From the NCBI GenBank assembly GCA_002964805.2, contig PUDQ02000022.1:1-64000 (forward strand): 64,000 nt of DNA, in the 5' to 3' direction. Positions within the stretch are counted from its first letter, which is position 1. Each line of letters opens with the position of its first letter. Below are positions 1-12,480 of this stretch, piece by piece. Below the pieces are notes generated by a model. The model saw only the letters and a program-made list of their open reading frames with translations. It had not been told where the DNA came from and did no database searches. This stretch comes from Trametes villosa (lineage: Eukaryota; Basidiomycota; Agaricomycetes; Polyporales; Polyporaceae). The position numbers and the translations under genes were made by a program.

Positions 1-36
1 CCTACTACTTGCCCATCGCTCATCTTCAGGATACGG

Positions 37-1974
37 ATGCGTTGGGCAGCTGCTTCAATCTGCCTTGCGGCCTGCTTCGCGGCGCAGGTTGCGGCTCGTT
101 CACCTCTTGAGTTCGCAGCCGGACCTGGGGGCGCTGAAGCCGGAAGCCAGCATGTCATAGCGTCCCCGTTTGAAGATAGTCGCCAGGCGAACACTTCTCT
201 GGATGCCGTTTGTCAGGAATCGCGCTCACGCTAGCAGTACGAGCATGTGTGCTGACTACTTGACAGACACGGAGCAGTTCACTCATCCAGCGTTTGCGGA
301 CTACCGACTGCGGATCACACAGCCGAAGTTGTGCGATCCCTCGGTGAAGCAATACTCTGGCTACCTCGACATATCAGAGACCAGGCATCTCTTCTTCTGG
401 TGAACGCTTCACGCTCAGTTCGCGGAGGGGGAACCAGATTAACTTTCTGCGCGCAGGTTCTTCGAAGCTCGCGAGAACCCCGAGTCCGCTCCTCTCATGA
501 TGTGGCTCAATGGCGGGCCCGGGTGTACCTCCACGACTGGGCTGTTCTTCGAAATGGGCCCCTGCACCATACTCCAGAACGGCCAAACCGCACGTAACCC
601 GCACTCATGGAACAACATCGCTAACGTCCTCTTCCTCGACCAGCCCATCGGTACCGGCTTCTCGTACTCCACCGACGGCTCGAAAGTCGATACCCTCGCC
701 GACCTAGCCGTAGACGTGTACGCGTTTCTGCAGCTCTTCGTGGGACGCTTCCCCGCACTCGGGTCGAAGCCGCTGCACATCGCCGCCGAGAGTTGGGGTG
801 GGCACTACGGGCCGAATATCGCCAGCTACGTGCACAAGATGAACAAAAAGAGGATCTATGCGCCGTTTCCTGGCCAGAAGCACGTCAATCTGGCGTCACT
901 CATCCTCGCGAACGGCCTCACAGACCCTGCGGTCCAGTTCGCGTCCGTCCCGGAGTACATGTGTGGCGGTGCGCCGTACCCGCCCTTCGAGCAGAACAGC
1001 CTCGAGTGCCGCGCCATGAGGGCAGAAGCGCCTATCTGCAAGAGGATGATCGAGAGCTGCTACCGCTTCCCGTCGAAGGCGACCTGCGACCCTGCCACGG
1101 TGTACTGCTGGACACGAATGCTGGTGCCGATGTCGAGTGGGTAACCGCATATGTTAGCCATTGTTTTTATCACTTGCTCAGTGTGTTGACAGACACCGGC
1201 CGTAACCCATACGACCTGCGCATCCCCTGTGAGGATCCAGAGGGTAGCTGCTACACTGAGTTCCGCGGCCTGGCTACGTGGATGAACAGCCACCGCCGCG
1301 CGCTCGGCGCGGACGACGAAGCTGGCGATTTCGTGCATTGCAACATGACGGTCAACACTGGCTTCTATACGCAGGGCCAGGCCATGCTCAACAGTGCTGC
1401 GCTCCTCCCCGACCTGGTGAAGAGCGGTATCAGGCTGCTCGTCTTTGCCGGCGACACGGGTACGTTACTCTCGCGCTCTCTACGAACTCTGTACATTGGT
1501 GCTGAACGTTGTCCAGATGGAGTTTGCAACTTCATAGTGCGTTCAATATGATTCCTCTCGCTAGCCGCTAGCGCAACTGACCCGCGATAATCCCAGGGCG
1601 TCGAGCGATGGATGCTCCAGCTCGAGCACGTTCTTCATCGCGAATTCGTGAACGCTCCCGCATTGGAGTTTGTGGTAAACGGCACAGGCGCGGTCGGAGG
1701 CAAAGTGCGCAAAGCTGGAGGCTCTGGGGCAGGCAATGTCACTTTTGTCCAGATTTATGAGGCAGGGTGCGTATCAAACCGCCATTTGGGCTACCAGCCG
1801 TCGCTAACCCATCCCGGACAGCCATATGGCGCCGCACGATCAGCCGGAAGCTACCCTGGTAAACAAAGATACTCATGAATTCTGTTCTGTGTACCTCAAC
1901 CTCTAACACTTGTTGTCTAGGACATGATCACCCGATGGATAAAAGACATCCCCTTCGATGTCCTCAACTACTAG
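37..1974 (+). CDS. Serine carboxypeptidase, family S10 (CPY-like)
   Basis: Removes C-terminal residues from peptides; vacuolar or secreted. The N-terminus from 37 is a hydrophobic, alanine-rich signal peptide. Later exons, all with GT..AG sites, are about 250-399, 457-1136, 1193-1459, 1517-1536 (20 nt), 1597-1766, 1822-1858 and 1921-1974. S10 landmarks are clear: VKQYSGYLD, the oxyanion segment WLNGGPGC, the nucleophile Ser in AAESWGGHYG, TGRNPYDLR, the catalytic Asp in FAGDTDGVCNFIG (split over three exons, including the 20-nt one) and the catalytic His in AGHMAPHDQP. All three triad residues are present. The weak point is the 5' end: the signal-peptide frame and the frame of CADYLTDTEQF differ, and I could not place a good intron between about 150 and 250. 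The first exon boundary, or even 5' integrity, is therefore open. Family assignment is secure. Confidence 0.85.
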
Positions 1975-2280
1975 CTACACGCTGTCCTCTCTGTAAATTC
2001 TACCATGTACACTACAACTCCCCGCTCGAATGCAAAGTCTCTAGCTCACTGAGTATACGCTCAAATGGTGGCACCACGAGACACCCGCAGTTGTTGCGAC
2101 GCGCGCATGGACGCGCTGAGCACAAACGCGCGACGCGCCCCGATCAAGCGCGTCTGTGGCGGGTCACGTGTACCCCACGCGTTGAACCTGCCTCTCGACG
2201 AGTGGCCGAATGCAGACAGATCTGCTCGAATCCATCATCGCGTTTCCATATACCCCCCTGCACCATCCTGAAAACTCGCA
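1975..2280. other. Spacer between carboxypeptidase and coiled-coil gene
   Basis: About 300 bp holding the 3' region of the carboxypeptidase gene and the promoter of the next gene. I see no additional coding exon, no RNA gene and no clear TATA box. An unrecognised upstream exon of the coiled-coil gene cannot be excluded. Confidence 0.5.
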
Positions 2281-3107
2281 ATGCGTCGCGCACAAAGTGT
2301 CAGGCACTACGCTCGCGCGTCCCTAGCCTCCGGCGCGGACGATCTTGGCGTTTTGAAAGAGGACGAGTCGGTGGAAGATGTTCTCCGGAGACAGCTGCTT
2401 GAGAAGGACAGGGAATGCGACAAGGTATGTTTCAAGCCATCCATCTCGAAATGGATATAATGTCTGACCTGCTGCGTAGCTGAAAATCCAGATACAGGCG
2501 CTTCAAGCGCAGCTCGCCCAGCGGCCACCGTTGGATACGGTTCAGGCGCTCGAGAAAGAGTATACCAACTTGGAGATTTTGCTGCAAGGCACTCAGCGAG
2601 AGAATGAGCGATGCATGTCAGAAATGGAAAGGTTCGTCCACTCTCTGCATGTGTTCTCTGAACGAATGTCGATGCGAACTGTGGTTAGAGGGAAAGCGCG
2701 AGAGAAGCTGCTGGAACGTGAACTGGAGAAGCTTGCGGGGGCAAACTGGCAGGTAGGTTGCATGTCCGTTCAACGGATCTACACGTAGTGACACACCGCT
2801 TCCTCAGGCAAACCTCGAGCTGGGGGCGCCTGCACCTACATCATCCTTCCATGCTCGGGCAGCCAGCCTGATTAGCCCTGGCAAAGGTGGTTCGCCATCC
2901 CCCGGCGGCGCGGGTTCATCCAAGACAGACGGCGCGACCGTCGACGCTACGATGGCGTACATCGAGCAGGTGAAGCTGCTCATTCTCGGCATGGAGCAGC
3001 GGCTGCAGACGCGCGAAGAGAAACTCGTCAAGCACATCGAGCGAGCCGAGACGGAGGGCGCGCGTTTCGACGAAGCGCGCAAGCAGGCCCTGTCGACACA
3101 CTCATGA
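2281..3107 (+). CDS. Small coiled-coil protein of unknown function
   Basis: Four exons (2281-2424, 2480-2631, 2689-2752, 2808-3107) join to 660 nt, 219 aa, with canonical sites (gtatgt, gttcgt, gtaggt donors). I do not recognise a named family. The protein starts MRRAQSVRHYAR. It has heptad-like helices over residues about 30-120 (RRQLLEKDRECDKLK, LEKEYTNLEILLQ, KLLERELEKL), then a Pro/Gly/Ser-rich linker (ISPGKGGSPSPGG), then a second helix with EQVKLLILGMEQRL near residues 170-190. No signal peptide or membrane segment is visible. The start is the first in-frame ATG of the open first exon; an upstream exon could exist. It could be a coiled-coil scaffold or a piece of a longer cytoskeletal protein. 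Function is unknown. Confidence 0.7.
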
Positions 3108-3743
3108 GGGATTCCTGGAGCTGTGACTCGGTCTGTTTTTCTGTGTCAAGTCTTCTCGTGGAGGCTACCTGTTCGTTTCGCAGCATCATCAACATGTACT
3201 TGTACCGACATAGCGGATTAGCTATACCCCAGCATACGAATACCTGCATATCTGGATTTCACCACATTCCGTCTGATCGAACTGCTACTTGCAGCGGACC
3301 GCACTGAGCATCGAACCCTCATATTCAGGACACAGTCCCCCTCGAGGCAGAGGTGAAGGGGTACGAGTTGCAGGACAAGTTAAGGGGGCGAGGGGGTACA
3401 CTTGTGAGACACCACCGTGTCGATCAGAGTGATCGCGGCGCGGTGACGATTCGTGAGATCGCTCCGGGCCGCCGGCTAGCGTTTGTGTCATAACGGCCAT
3501 ATGGTCCGCTGCAAGCCCCACAGGCCGAGTGATGCGTAAGTATGCGCAGTGCAGCTCGCGCGAGCTGCCTGCGGTTCAACTTCAACATCCTCACAGAGGT
3601 CAGGTCGACGTCCACGATTAGGCCGTGGGCGACCCTTTCCACGATCGTCCATGCACATCATCCCACCCTCCTCGCTCGTGCGCCAACCACGCACCGACCC
3701 CCATTTTACGAGGACCACGGCGGCAGTCCATTCAATCCTACCG
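3108..3743. other. Intergenic; promoter of amidohydrolase, duplicated near 18.4 kb
   Basis: No gene is seen. The part from about 3428 (atcgcggcgcggtgacgatt) to 3500 matches 18352-18420 closely, including cgggccgccggct. The stretch near 3690-3760 matches 18630-18730 (cgacccccattttacg versus cgacccccgttttacg). The dispersed duplication that produced the downstream pseudogene therefore carried this promoter and leader with it. Confidence 0.6.
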
Positions 3744-5691
3744 ATGACCGACACAACCCTACTGAACTCAAGCTCAGCGTCAGGCCGGAACTTGGAGCAT
3801 TCAGCAACTACGCGCGCCGAACCAATGCAGCGATCGTCGGCAGTACAAACGAACACCAGAGGCTCAGAGCGGACCGTCAAGATCTACGCTGGAAAACTCT
3901 TTGATGCGCAGACGCTGCAATTACTCCCCCAGCGCGTGGTGACCGTCTCGCCGGAGACGGGGCTCATACTCGATGTACAGCCATACTCGGACGAGGACGC
4001 GCTGCAGGTCGATTTGTCCGCCGGGAACAAGGATGTGATCGACCTACGCGACGCGACGGTCCTGCCCGGGTTCGTCGACGCTCATGTGCACAGTGAGTCG
4101 CGCATCGTCATTGAGGACTTTACACTTCAGAGTTCACGCTCCGATGTTGTGGCCTGCAGAGTTATCTCACTTGCAGAGAGCAACAATCTACGCGTCGAGG
4201 TCCGATCACTGACTTGCGATTTTGTAGTGTTCCTACACTCCTATACCGAGGCCACCTGGACGGAGCAGCTGACAAAGGAAAGCCTGGTCGAGCGCACCGT
4301 GCGTGCAACTGTACACGCGAAGCGAACACTGATGGCAGGCTACACCACTGTGCGGTACGCGTTTAGTCTCAATCGCCATGCTGCACAGGCCGGGATACTG
4401 TGTACAGTCACGGTCGGCCGGAACTCGCCTTTTCCTATGCAAAGGCAAAAACCCACTTCACTCACTCTCGCTGTTATTTGCAGGGACCTGGGCACCGAGG
4501 GCGCGGGTGACGCCGACGTGCAGCTAAGGAAGTGCCTGTCGGGTCCGAACCCGCTCATTCCAGGGCCCCGATATTTCTGCGCGAACCGCGCTATCATCGC
4601 GAGCGGAAGCTACGGTACGTTCTTCAGGCGCCGCTCTGCGCGCTAGCACATTTGGCTGAGCGACGGGCGCGGGCTTAGGTCCGAAGAGCGAGCTGCATCC
4701 GCACCAAGACGGCGTCGAGGGCGTCCTTGGGGCGGACTTTGTCGACGGCGAGGCAGAATGCACACGGGCGGTGCGCAAGCAGGTCGGCGCGGGCGCAGAC
4801 TGGATAAAGGTACGTCGATCACGCTCCTCGGGCCGTACTCGATGTTTAACCTTACTATGCGCCTGTCTAGGTGTACGCAGGTGAGGGATGTGGCATGCAT
4901 CGGCGAGGTGGAGGCTTACGATCAGCGTTTTGCCGCCAGACTACCACCTCCGGACCCGCATTGGCGACGTAGCGAAGAAGATTCCGCCGAAAGACTTCCA
5001 GACGTTCACGAGCGACGAGCTGCAGGTCCTTACTAACACCGCGCGGCAGCTCGGCGTGAAGGTTGCCGCCCATTCGCAGACGTGGCGCCCGCACCTCTTC
5101 CAGGCGGGCGGCGGAGTGGACACCGTCGAGCACGGGAACAACTTCGGGCCCGGAGACGAGCACATCGACGCGCTGAAGCAGTCGCGCATCATCTGGGTGC
5201 CCACCTTGTCCGTGTTTTACGAGAGCGACACGGAGAAGGCCCCGGGCGGTGTCTGGGACCGCACCGCGCGCAACTTCCGCCGTGCGCTGGCAAAGGGCGT
5301 GACGAACATCGCGTGCGGCGGGGACACGGGCGCGTTCCCGCACGGGGACAACGCGCTGGAGATGAAGCTGATGGTGCGCCTGGGTGCGGACTGGCGCCAG
5401 GTCCTGCGCTGGGCGACGCTCAGCGGCTGGGAGTGCGTTCGCAGCACGACGTGGGAGGGCGGAGAGGGTGCGGCGCGGCTGGAGAGGGTCGCGGAGTTGG
5501 AGGAGGCTCCGGAGATTGTGGGGGACAACGAAGTGCCGTTCGGAGTGATCAGGCGGGGCTTCGCGGCGGACATCGTGGCAACTCGCGGAGACCTGGAGGC
5601 CGACTTCGAGGGCGCGGTGGACAAGTCCAATATTACGTTCGTCATGAAGGGAGGGAAGGTGTACAAACGAGACGGTCAAGAGCTCGTGTAA
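3744..5691 (+). CDS. Metal-dependent amidohydrolase (imidazolonepropionase-like)
   Basis: Exons 3744-4092, 4228-4354, 4484-4614, 4679-4809, 4871-4880 and 4940-5691 join to 1500 nt (499 aa). The N-terminal beta-sandwich (KIYAGKLFDAQ...VIDLRDATVLPGFVD) leads into the metal-binding HxH (DAHVH), which ends the first exon. The TIM barrel follows with GYTTVRDLG, then GADWIK carrying the candidate bridging Lys, AAHSQ (metal His), VDTVEHG (second His) and GGDTGAFPHG (catalytic Asp). The C-terminal cap ends KSNITFVMKGGKVYKRDG. All metal ligands of the superfamily are present, so it should hydrolyse a C-N or related bond; the substrate cannot be read. The 10-nt exon 4871-4880 is needed to keep frame. 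I chose ATG 3744; in-frame ATGs at 3549 and 3822 are alternatives. A decayed copy lies at 18350-19935. Confidence 0.87.
4871..4880 (+). other. 10-nt microexon of the amidohydrolase gene
   Basis: The exon gtgtacgcag is flanked by ctgtctag upstream and gtgaggg downstream. It encodes Val-Tyr-Ala plus the first base of Asp, giving IK-VYA-DYHLR across three exons. Without it the 4679-4809 and 4940-5691 exons are in different frames. Confidence 0.75.
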
Positions 5692-6706
5692 CGGCCTGTT
5701 ACGTCCTCCTGCAGCGCCCTAGTCGATACACGCAGGCCTCTCTAGATATCGAACAACAAGGATCTGTCATTATACACGTTATATGTTGACCAGAAGCACT
5801 TGAATACCATATAACCAGTACATACCAAGTACAGATCCCATCTGGACAGACCATGAGGCGCTACAATGTACAAACACGAACGCTCTTTGCAGCAGATTTG
5901 GGATATCGCTTGTGCCCTTTCAATGTAATGGCACACGGCGGTATGAATTGCAAGCAGATAGGCTGAACTATAAGCCACTCTGGATCGGAGTGCCGCACAC
6001 AAGGGGAGTACGAAGCTGTGAGAGGGACCGTCGCCGGCCCCGAAGTGAAGGGACCGCATGCGTAGTTCCACACCACCGGTATGCGCCCGCGGTGGTATAG
6101 ACTGGAGATATCAGATCCGCGCGCAATATGAACACATTTAGGCTGTTGTCGCCGCTCGAGCGTCGACGTGGGGTGGCCAGCGGACCATGCCATAAAAGGC
6201 ATGCGTAGAAGATGGGCGGTTTACGTCCCGCCGACAGTGTCGGGGGAAAGACTCTGTTGGATACGGGATACATAATGGCGCCATCCCGGAAGAGAACACT
6301 GCCAGAGCAGGCATGGAAAGCATGTCGGCTGCGCTCACCGGGCGGCACCGCGCTCTGGGCAGGGACAGGCTGGGAGCACTGGTGCCCGTTCTAGAACCCG
6401 AGCGGGAGAACCACGCCCTTAGCGGACTGACATGGAAGGCCCGCTAAGTCTGTGATTCTCTGCAGCGGTGTGACTTTCTGTATTGAACGCTCAGCACGCG
6501 CGAGAATGCATTTCCATTATGGAACGTACCTTCCGGGGCGTGCACAAGGCAGGCAAACGGCTGTGTAGACCACAGCGCGCCCGGACAAAGACGCGTTCTC
6601 CGATTGGAGTCGTCGGCGACCCTTCGCCAGTGCCAAGGAGCCTTTGCGCGTGTGGAGAGCGCGCTCGCGAGGTACCCGATGACATGGAAGTGCAAGAGCC
6701 TCGCCA

Positions 6707-6748
6707 CGGCGTGCACTCCGTATTCAATCGTACACGGAGTGCACGCCG
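6707..6748. repeat. 15-bp perfect inverted repeat (hairpin)
   Basis: Arms 6707-6721 (cggcgtgcactccgt) and 6734-6748 (acggagtgcacgccg) are exact reverse complements around a 12-nt loop. No gene borders it. It could be a terminator-like stem, the end of a lost element, or a protein-binding palindrome. Confidence 0.75.
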
Positions 6749-9700
6749 ACTTCAGCCTTAGCCGACGCAGCACTCGCTCGCCTGCAGGCAGGCGAAGCAG
6801 TGGCAGCGCGGGAGCGCTTTCTCAAGCAAGCAGCGATAAAGCCTCATCCGGTTGCCGTGCTCGCAGGATATGACGACTGGCAGCCTCGCGCGGCGCCCCC
6901 GTCGCTTCGCGTGTACTCGGTCGGGCACCGACGCCGCGCAGTTGTCGTATCGAGTTGGCAGGCCGCCCGTGCTGGCCAGCACTCAAACTGGCGTATAATT
7001 GATGGCGCGCCCCGCCTGTCCGCCCGGGGATTCTCCATGATAGCTTACGTTCATAAACGAGCCGGCCGGGAGAGCACGATACGGCAGGGAAGAAGGAAGC
7101 ATTTCATTATCGAACAGGAACCCGGTCGCGACCGGGCCTGACCGGCGTCGTGAACGTCTGGCAGGCGAGGCGGCGGGAGCAGCGCAAATCAACGCCTGAG
7201 GCCGTCGGACTGTATAGGGCGCCAATTGCGCTGCTACGAACCCACCCCTTCAGCAACGGCATCTTGAGCTTGACGGGAGAAGTTGCCCGCGGGGACGCGC
7301 CTGCCAGAAGCAGAGTCGCCGTGCGAGACGAATGGACTCCTGGCCTCGCCCGCTTCCTCTGGGGACCACGGAACGGCGAGAGAAGGGGCGACACTCACCT
7401 GAACCCCGATCGTGTGTGTCAACCTGCGAGTCATGAGGCGGCGTTAGCGGTGGGGCATGGGAGGCGTCCGCAACCCCCGTATCTCTGCCCTGGGAGAGCA
7501 GCTGTATTGAGCAGTGCTGGCCACCCCGGGGCTGGTCATGCAGCGCATCAGCGCAGGCTGGCGCCTGTGGGAAGCCGTGGAAGAACGGGCATGCGGGCCT
7601 CAGCAACGCGAGAAGCCGCCATCCGCGCAGGCCACATTGATCTCGCCAGGACCGACTGGCCGGCGGCGGGAGTAACCTTTGCCTTTGTGCGCCAACGCAG
7701 CGGGACAGCGGTGCTCGATAGGGATATATCGCATCCCTCTCGGCTGGCATGTCCGACCCCCATCGCTGACGGCATGGCAGGCGAAGGCGCGGAGGGCGCT
7801 GCGGGTGCGGTCAGCGTGCATCCAGATTTGCATACGGCACCTTGCTCGCCTTCTGTGCGTGGATTCGAGCAGTATTCCGGCAGCTGGAGACACGGCAAAA
7901 GGAACGGAGGTGTCCTGAACAGGGTTGATAGGCCGAGGTGACCGCACCCTCTGTCGCGCGTCGATGTCCAAGAAGCTGTCTGGTGCGCGAGATGTAATCG
8001 CAGGGTACAGCTTCAATCCGCCAGAGGTCGTGTGTTACGTACATCGCGGTCGCAGGTGTGCGACGTCAGGGCTGCAATCTTGCGGAGGAGTGGTGAACTT
8101 TGCAATATCCACTCCCGTATGATCGTCGGATGTCGTGATATTTCGGAACTTGCATAATTTCGACGACGGGCGGGCGCTCCGATGTATTAGGCATAACCGA
8201 GCAACCAAGTGAATTGGCAACGGTTATTGTCCTCAGTAAATGGGCTGCCCAAACGAGGCCTGGGACACGGCCGACGTCATGTGAGTAGGGTGCAGAGAAG
8301 GGACATCAGAAGAAAGCCCACAAGTGCAGGCCTACGCCAAGAAGTGTCGCACCTAAGCTCCTGTCAAACAAGACCAGAGCGGTAGCTGATGTGTCGATGA
8401 CAGGAATGGATGAGAGGCACGGGTTCGTAAACAGGATGTGACTTGCCTTGACCTCCCTGACCGTGGAATACAGGCTGCGTTCCTGCGCCGTGCAGCCCGC
8501 TGCACTTGCCACGACGGATGTGCTCCACCGCACCGACTTGCGGGGCACAACTTGCCGTTCGAGGATGCCACATGCCGCTCACGACGGTCGCTGGGGTTAC
8601 CACAATCATGCCTTCAGCGTAAGCCGGCGAGCCTGCAGTCATAAAATATGACCCACCCTGTCCAGGCCGTCGACACTCTCCAGCAAGCCGCTCACCTGTC
8701 CCACGCACACCAGCGGTGCTGCGCCTCGCCATACAATGCCGAGTGCAAGGCTGATCCGCCACTACGGCTGGTTGTTTCGGCCGACAACCGTCAGGACGTC
8801 GCTAAGAGAACACTCCACATAGCTAGCAATTCATCGGGCAAACGCTCAGCTCGGAGGCGCGGCAGGGTCGTGGTAGACAGACGCACCTCGCTGGCGCTGC
8901 AGCCCGTCGACGATTTCACCTCGGCCGTCCGGCAGGAGATGGTGGCGGCGAGCGTACGGCCTAGGCAGGGAAGCGTTTACGATTAATTCAATAGAGGGCG
9001 TTTGCGGCCTCCGGAGCGACGACGGCGATTGGTGCGAGTAGAAGATTGTGGGCGCGGGCGGGGCGCCAGATCGAAACAAACAATTTGCGAGGCGCCCCAG
9101 GCGAATCTTCTGCGCGCCCTGGCGCCGGAGAAGCACGTTCCAGCACGGTCGCTCGGCGGGAGAGAAGCTTGCTTTGGGTATTTTGCTGTGGCGCTCCGTC
9201 GTGCGCGTTTGTCGCCTCGGGCGAGCATCAGTCTGTCACAGGCCCGGGCAGACATAACCTACACTTAACTGGCACAACATCGGCCGTCCATCAAGACCGC
9301 CAGAGCCTCATGCATCTGCGTGGAATTCTGACCGGGCTCTTGAGCTGAAAAGGGCAGTCAGTGGCCGGGATCGCGAGAGGGGCAGCAGCGTGCATCACCT
9401 CGGAGGCGTGATAGGTCCCGCTTGCAGCCGTCAGATATTGGCCTGCAATCAGTGTTCGTGGCGACGTTGGGCGATGACTTACCGTATGGAACTTCGCGCC
9501 ACCCACACGAACGAGAGAAGCTTCCGGATCGGAGATCATCCGCGAGCGTGGAGGGCGAATCGCCGAAGGGTGCCTCTAGACCGGGCCGAGCACGACACCA
9601 GATCGAAGCGGAGATGCTTGACGGCAGGGAGTAACGGCTGGCCGCGTGAATCGCAATCAGGTAACGGCTGGGTCGAGTGTGGAAGGCGGACAACACACCT

Positions 9701-12444
9701 AGGTTCGAGTTGCGGAGCACCGGAACACTGCTTCTCGGACGCACAGAGCGGATCGGAGGGCGGACATGAAAGCCATGCGCGAGACACATGATGCCCACGA
9801 GAATGAGCTTGCCAGCTTCTCTGCAGGTTCACGTCACAAGAAGTGAGATAAGAGGAGCGCAAGAGGTCAAGGGATGCCCGGTGACGTTCGTAGACGTCCA
9901 GTTGTGCCGTGGCGTATCGCAGTCGTGCGATCAGAAGTTCGCCGCTCAATGACCATCCCGGCGCAGTTGCTTTGGAAAACGCACCCTGTGGAATTTGCGA
10001 GTGGCCGCACGTCTAAACACATCCAGCGTGTCCAACATGGGTGCAATTAACATAGAATCTTCAGATGCGAGCGTGTTAACGTACAGAATAGGCTACATAC
10101 CTGTGGCCGCTTACACTCGCGGCCGGATCCTAATATATGCATCCTCTTCGCCCGCGATTCGGAAGCTCGTTCCAAGCGATGCGAGCCGGGTGGCGATTGA
10201 GAGGCAGGCTTTCTGGCAGAGGAATGCGTAGATGAGATTCTGACCTCCGTTTGTCAGTATTACGCGCATCTCCTGGGCGGCGCCACCCCGTCGTCCGTGC
10301 CCGTAAGCGTGGACGGGGCTCCGGTTATAAGTATTTCGGGGAGTTCACACTGTGGGGCGGTGATGACATACGCGTTCGGTACAGCAGCAGTCAATTCAGT
10401 CCCGCGCTCGCATGCGCCACCCCTCTCCCCGATGAGATGCGGTCCAGAGCGACGAGTGGACGAGTGTGATACCCGGACGCCACCTCGACAGCGCGAGGAC
10501 CGCGACGTGCGCGTGCAGGGGGAAGAGCACGCCGTCCGCCAGCCCCCACACTCCGCACTGTGGGCGCGATGAAAGCGCGATCGGCCACGCCTTCCCATGA
10601 TCGAGGTCCGGGGTCGACGTCGATGGATCGGCTAGCGGAGTAGCGGAGCGGAGAATGCTGTTCAGTCGGAGCCGACGGTCCCTGGCCCGACCCACGCCCC
10701 GCCCGCTTCTGCGTCTGCAACGTCACAGCTGCACGCCGGGCACGGAACGAACGTCGTCATCGCGAGGCAGACGGCAGCGGCGTGAAGCTTGGCGGCCGCG
10801 CGTCGCGACGGGCGAAGTGCTTCGGAATTGGCGCGCGCGGCGGGTGGGAACGGCCTGTGCGCACGGCGTCGTCGAAGCCCGCGCAAGCGGGCGCGGTGTG
10901 AGAACGCTCTCATGCGCCCGCAGCTGACGGGCGCGGTGCGGGGCGGACGGGGCTGGCAGCTGCCCGACGCCCCGGCGCGGAGGGCGCGATCCCGCGCGGC
11001 CGTTCCCAGTCCCCAGCGGGCGCAGGATGCGCTTCTTGTGACCGTCCGGTGGAACGTGCGAGCTCGATCGACAAGCTGGCCTTCGTGCGGGGCGGAGGGC
11101 GCGAAGGAGCTTAACTGGCGTGCGGGACTAGTGCGCTTCGCTGTGTTCGGAGAGAAACCGTGGCGGCGAGGAACCGTCCGGTTCCTGTCTTCGGCTGCGT
11201 CGCAGCAAAAGAGCTGAGGATAATGGTCACATGAAGAGGGCGTGGAAGCTCTACGAGGTCGCGCATACGTCAATGTGCAGGGGCGGAGTGAGCTAAGGCT
11301 ATACCGTCGTTGACCGGTCAGTCCGTCAAGGCGGCCGTCTCGGGCAGGCAGGGGCCGTCACTGTACTCTATTTCCAAGATATCAGTCCGATACACGACAT
11401 ATCGTAAGCGCAGTTTTTGACAGATCTACCTGACACAATTCATGACCACAAGAAGGCGGACGATACGAGCTGCCATGAGAGAGAACGAGTCGTCGCCGAC
11501 AATCGCGGCGTATTGCTGGTGACGCATCCCGGAGGTAATAGAGCAGAGGCCGCCGACGAAGACGTGTATGCGACTGATTGAGGACAGTAGGCGGATACCA
11601 ATGTTCAAACGTGCTCACCGATAACAAACGTTTGCTCGCCAACCTGACCGCCCGCGGCCTTCAGTCATTCCGGCCTATGCCCATCGGGAGCAAAAATCTT
11701 GCCTCGCCTAACCACGGCACCAGTAGCGGACGAAAAGAGAACCACTCGACGGGCGTCGCGAGATAAGTCAGAGCCCGCAGCACTGCCAACGCCGTCAGAA
11801 AATCCCCGAGGGCCACGCCAAACACTCCCGGACGCACCAAATGCGGGAGCCAGCAGTGTGTTCGCCGACGCCAGTCCTCATAGGACGTGTGCGGCCTGCG
11901 ATCAAAATAGCTCAATTGGCAAAAATGCGTCCGAGGGAGCCAGGGCGATAACACGTACTAGACACTGCGACGCCGGCCTCTTGCCTGGTCTTGCCCGCTT
12001 TCGGCGCGGGGGCTGATAGCGCACCAGGGCCAGGTCCGCGCCCGAGGCTGGCTGGATACGGGTTTGATGAAAAGGGCGAGCATCGGAGGAGCGGCCGCCT
12101 CGCCTCCGTGGGTCGTCGTCGGCCCGCACAGCGCTGCAGCTGGCGAGTGCGCGGGGCGCCGAGGTCCAGGAGAGCGCGACTGATAACGGGGAGGGCCGCA
12201 GGCGGTGGTTCGAACAGTCGCGCGCAAGCGCACAGCGTCGGGCGGACTTGCGCGCACGCGAGGCGTAGCGGCCTTGTGGCGCGTCCCAATCGGGCCAAAA
12301 AGGCAATCGTCCAGCCACTCCCGGCGAACTACACCCACGGCCCCCCGCGTCGAGCCCGCTTCGCCCACGGCGTCTTGCCATAGCGATGCGAACACAATAA
12401 ATGGCGCGGATGCTGTTCCTGCAGTCCGAGGAGAACGCGCCCGA

Positions 12445-12480
12445 CGCTCTATCAGGGCGGAATTGCCCCGCCATAGAGCG
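12445..12480. repeat. Imperfect hairpin
   Basis: Outer arms cgctctat (12445-12452) and atagagcg (12473-12480) are perfect complements. They are extended inward by ggcgg/ccgcc pairing around an AATT-containing loop. It stands alone in the gene-free region. Confidence 0.55.

Noticed and set aside
4867..5679. Long minus-strand open frame opposite the amidohydrolase
   Set aside because: It mirrors the GC-rich third-codon pattern of the real gene and encodes an Arg/Leu/Val-rich peptide with no motif.
7150..7941. 263-codon plus frame in the gene-free region
   Set aside because: Arg/Ala/Gly-rich, overlapped by other equally long frames on both strands, no splice context or domain.
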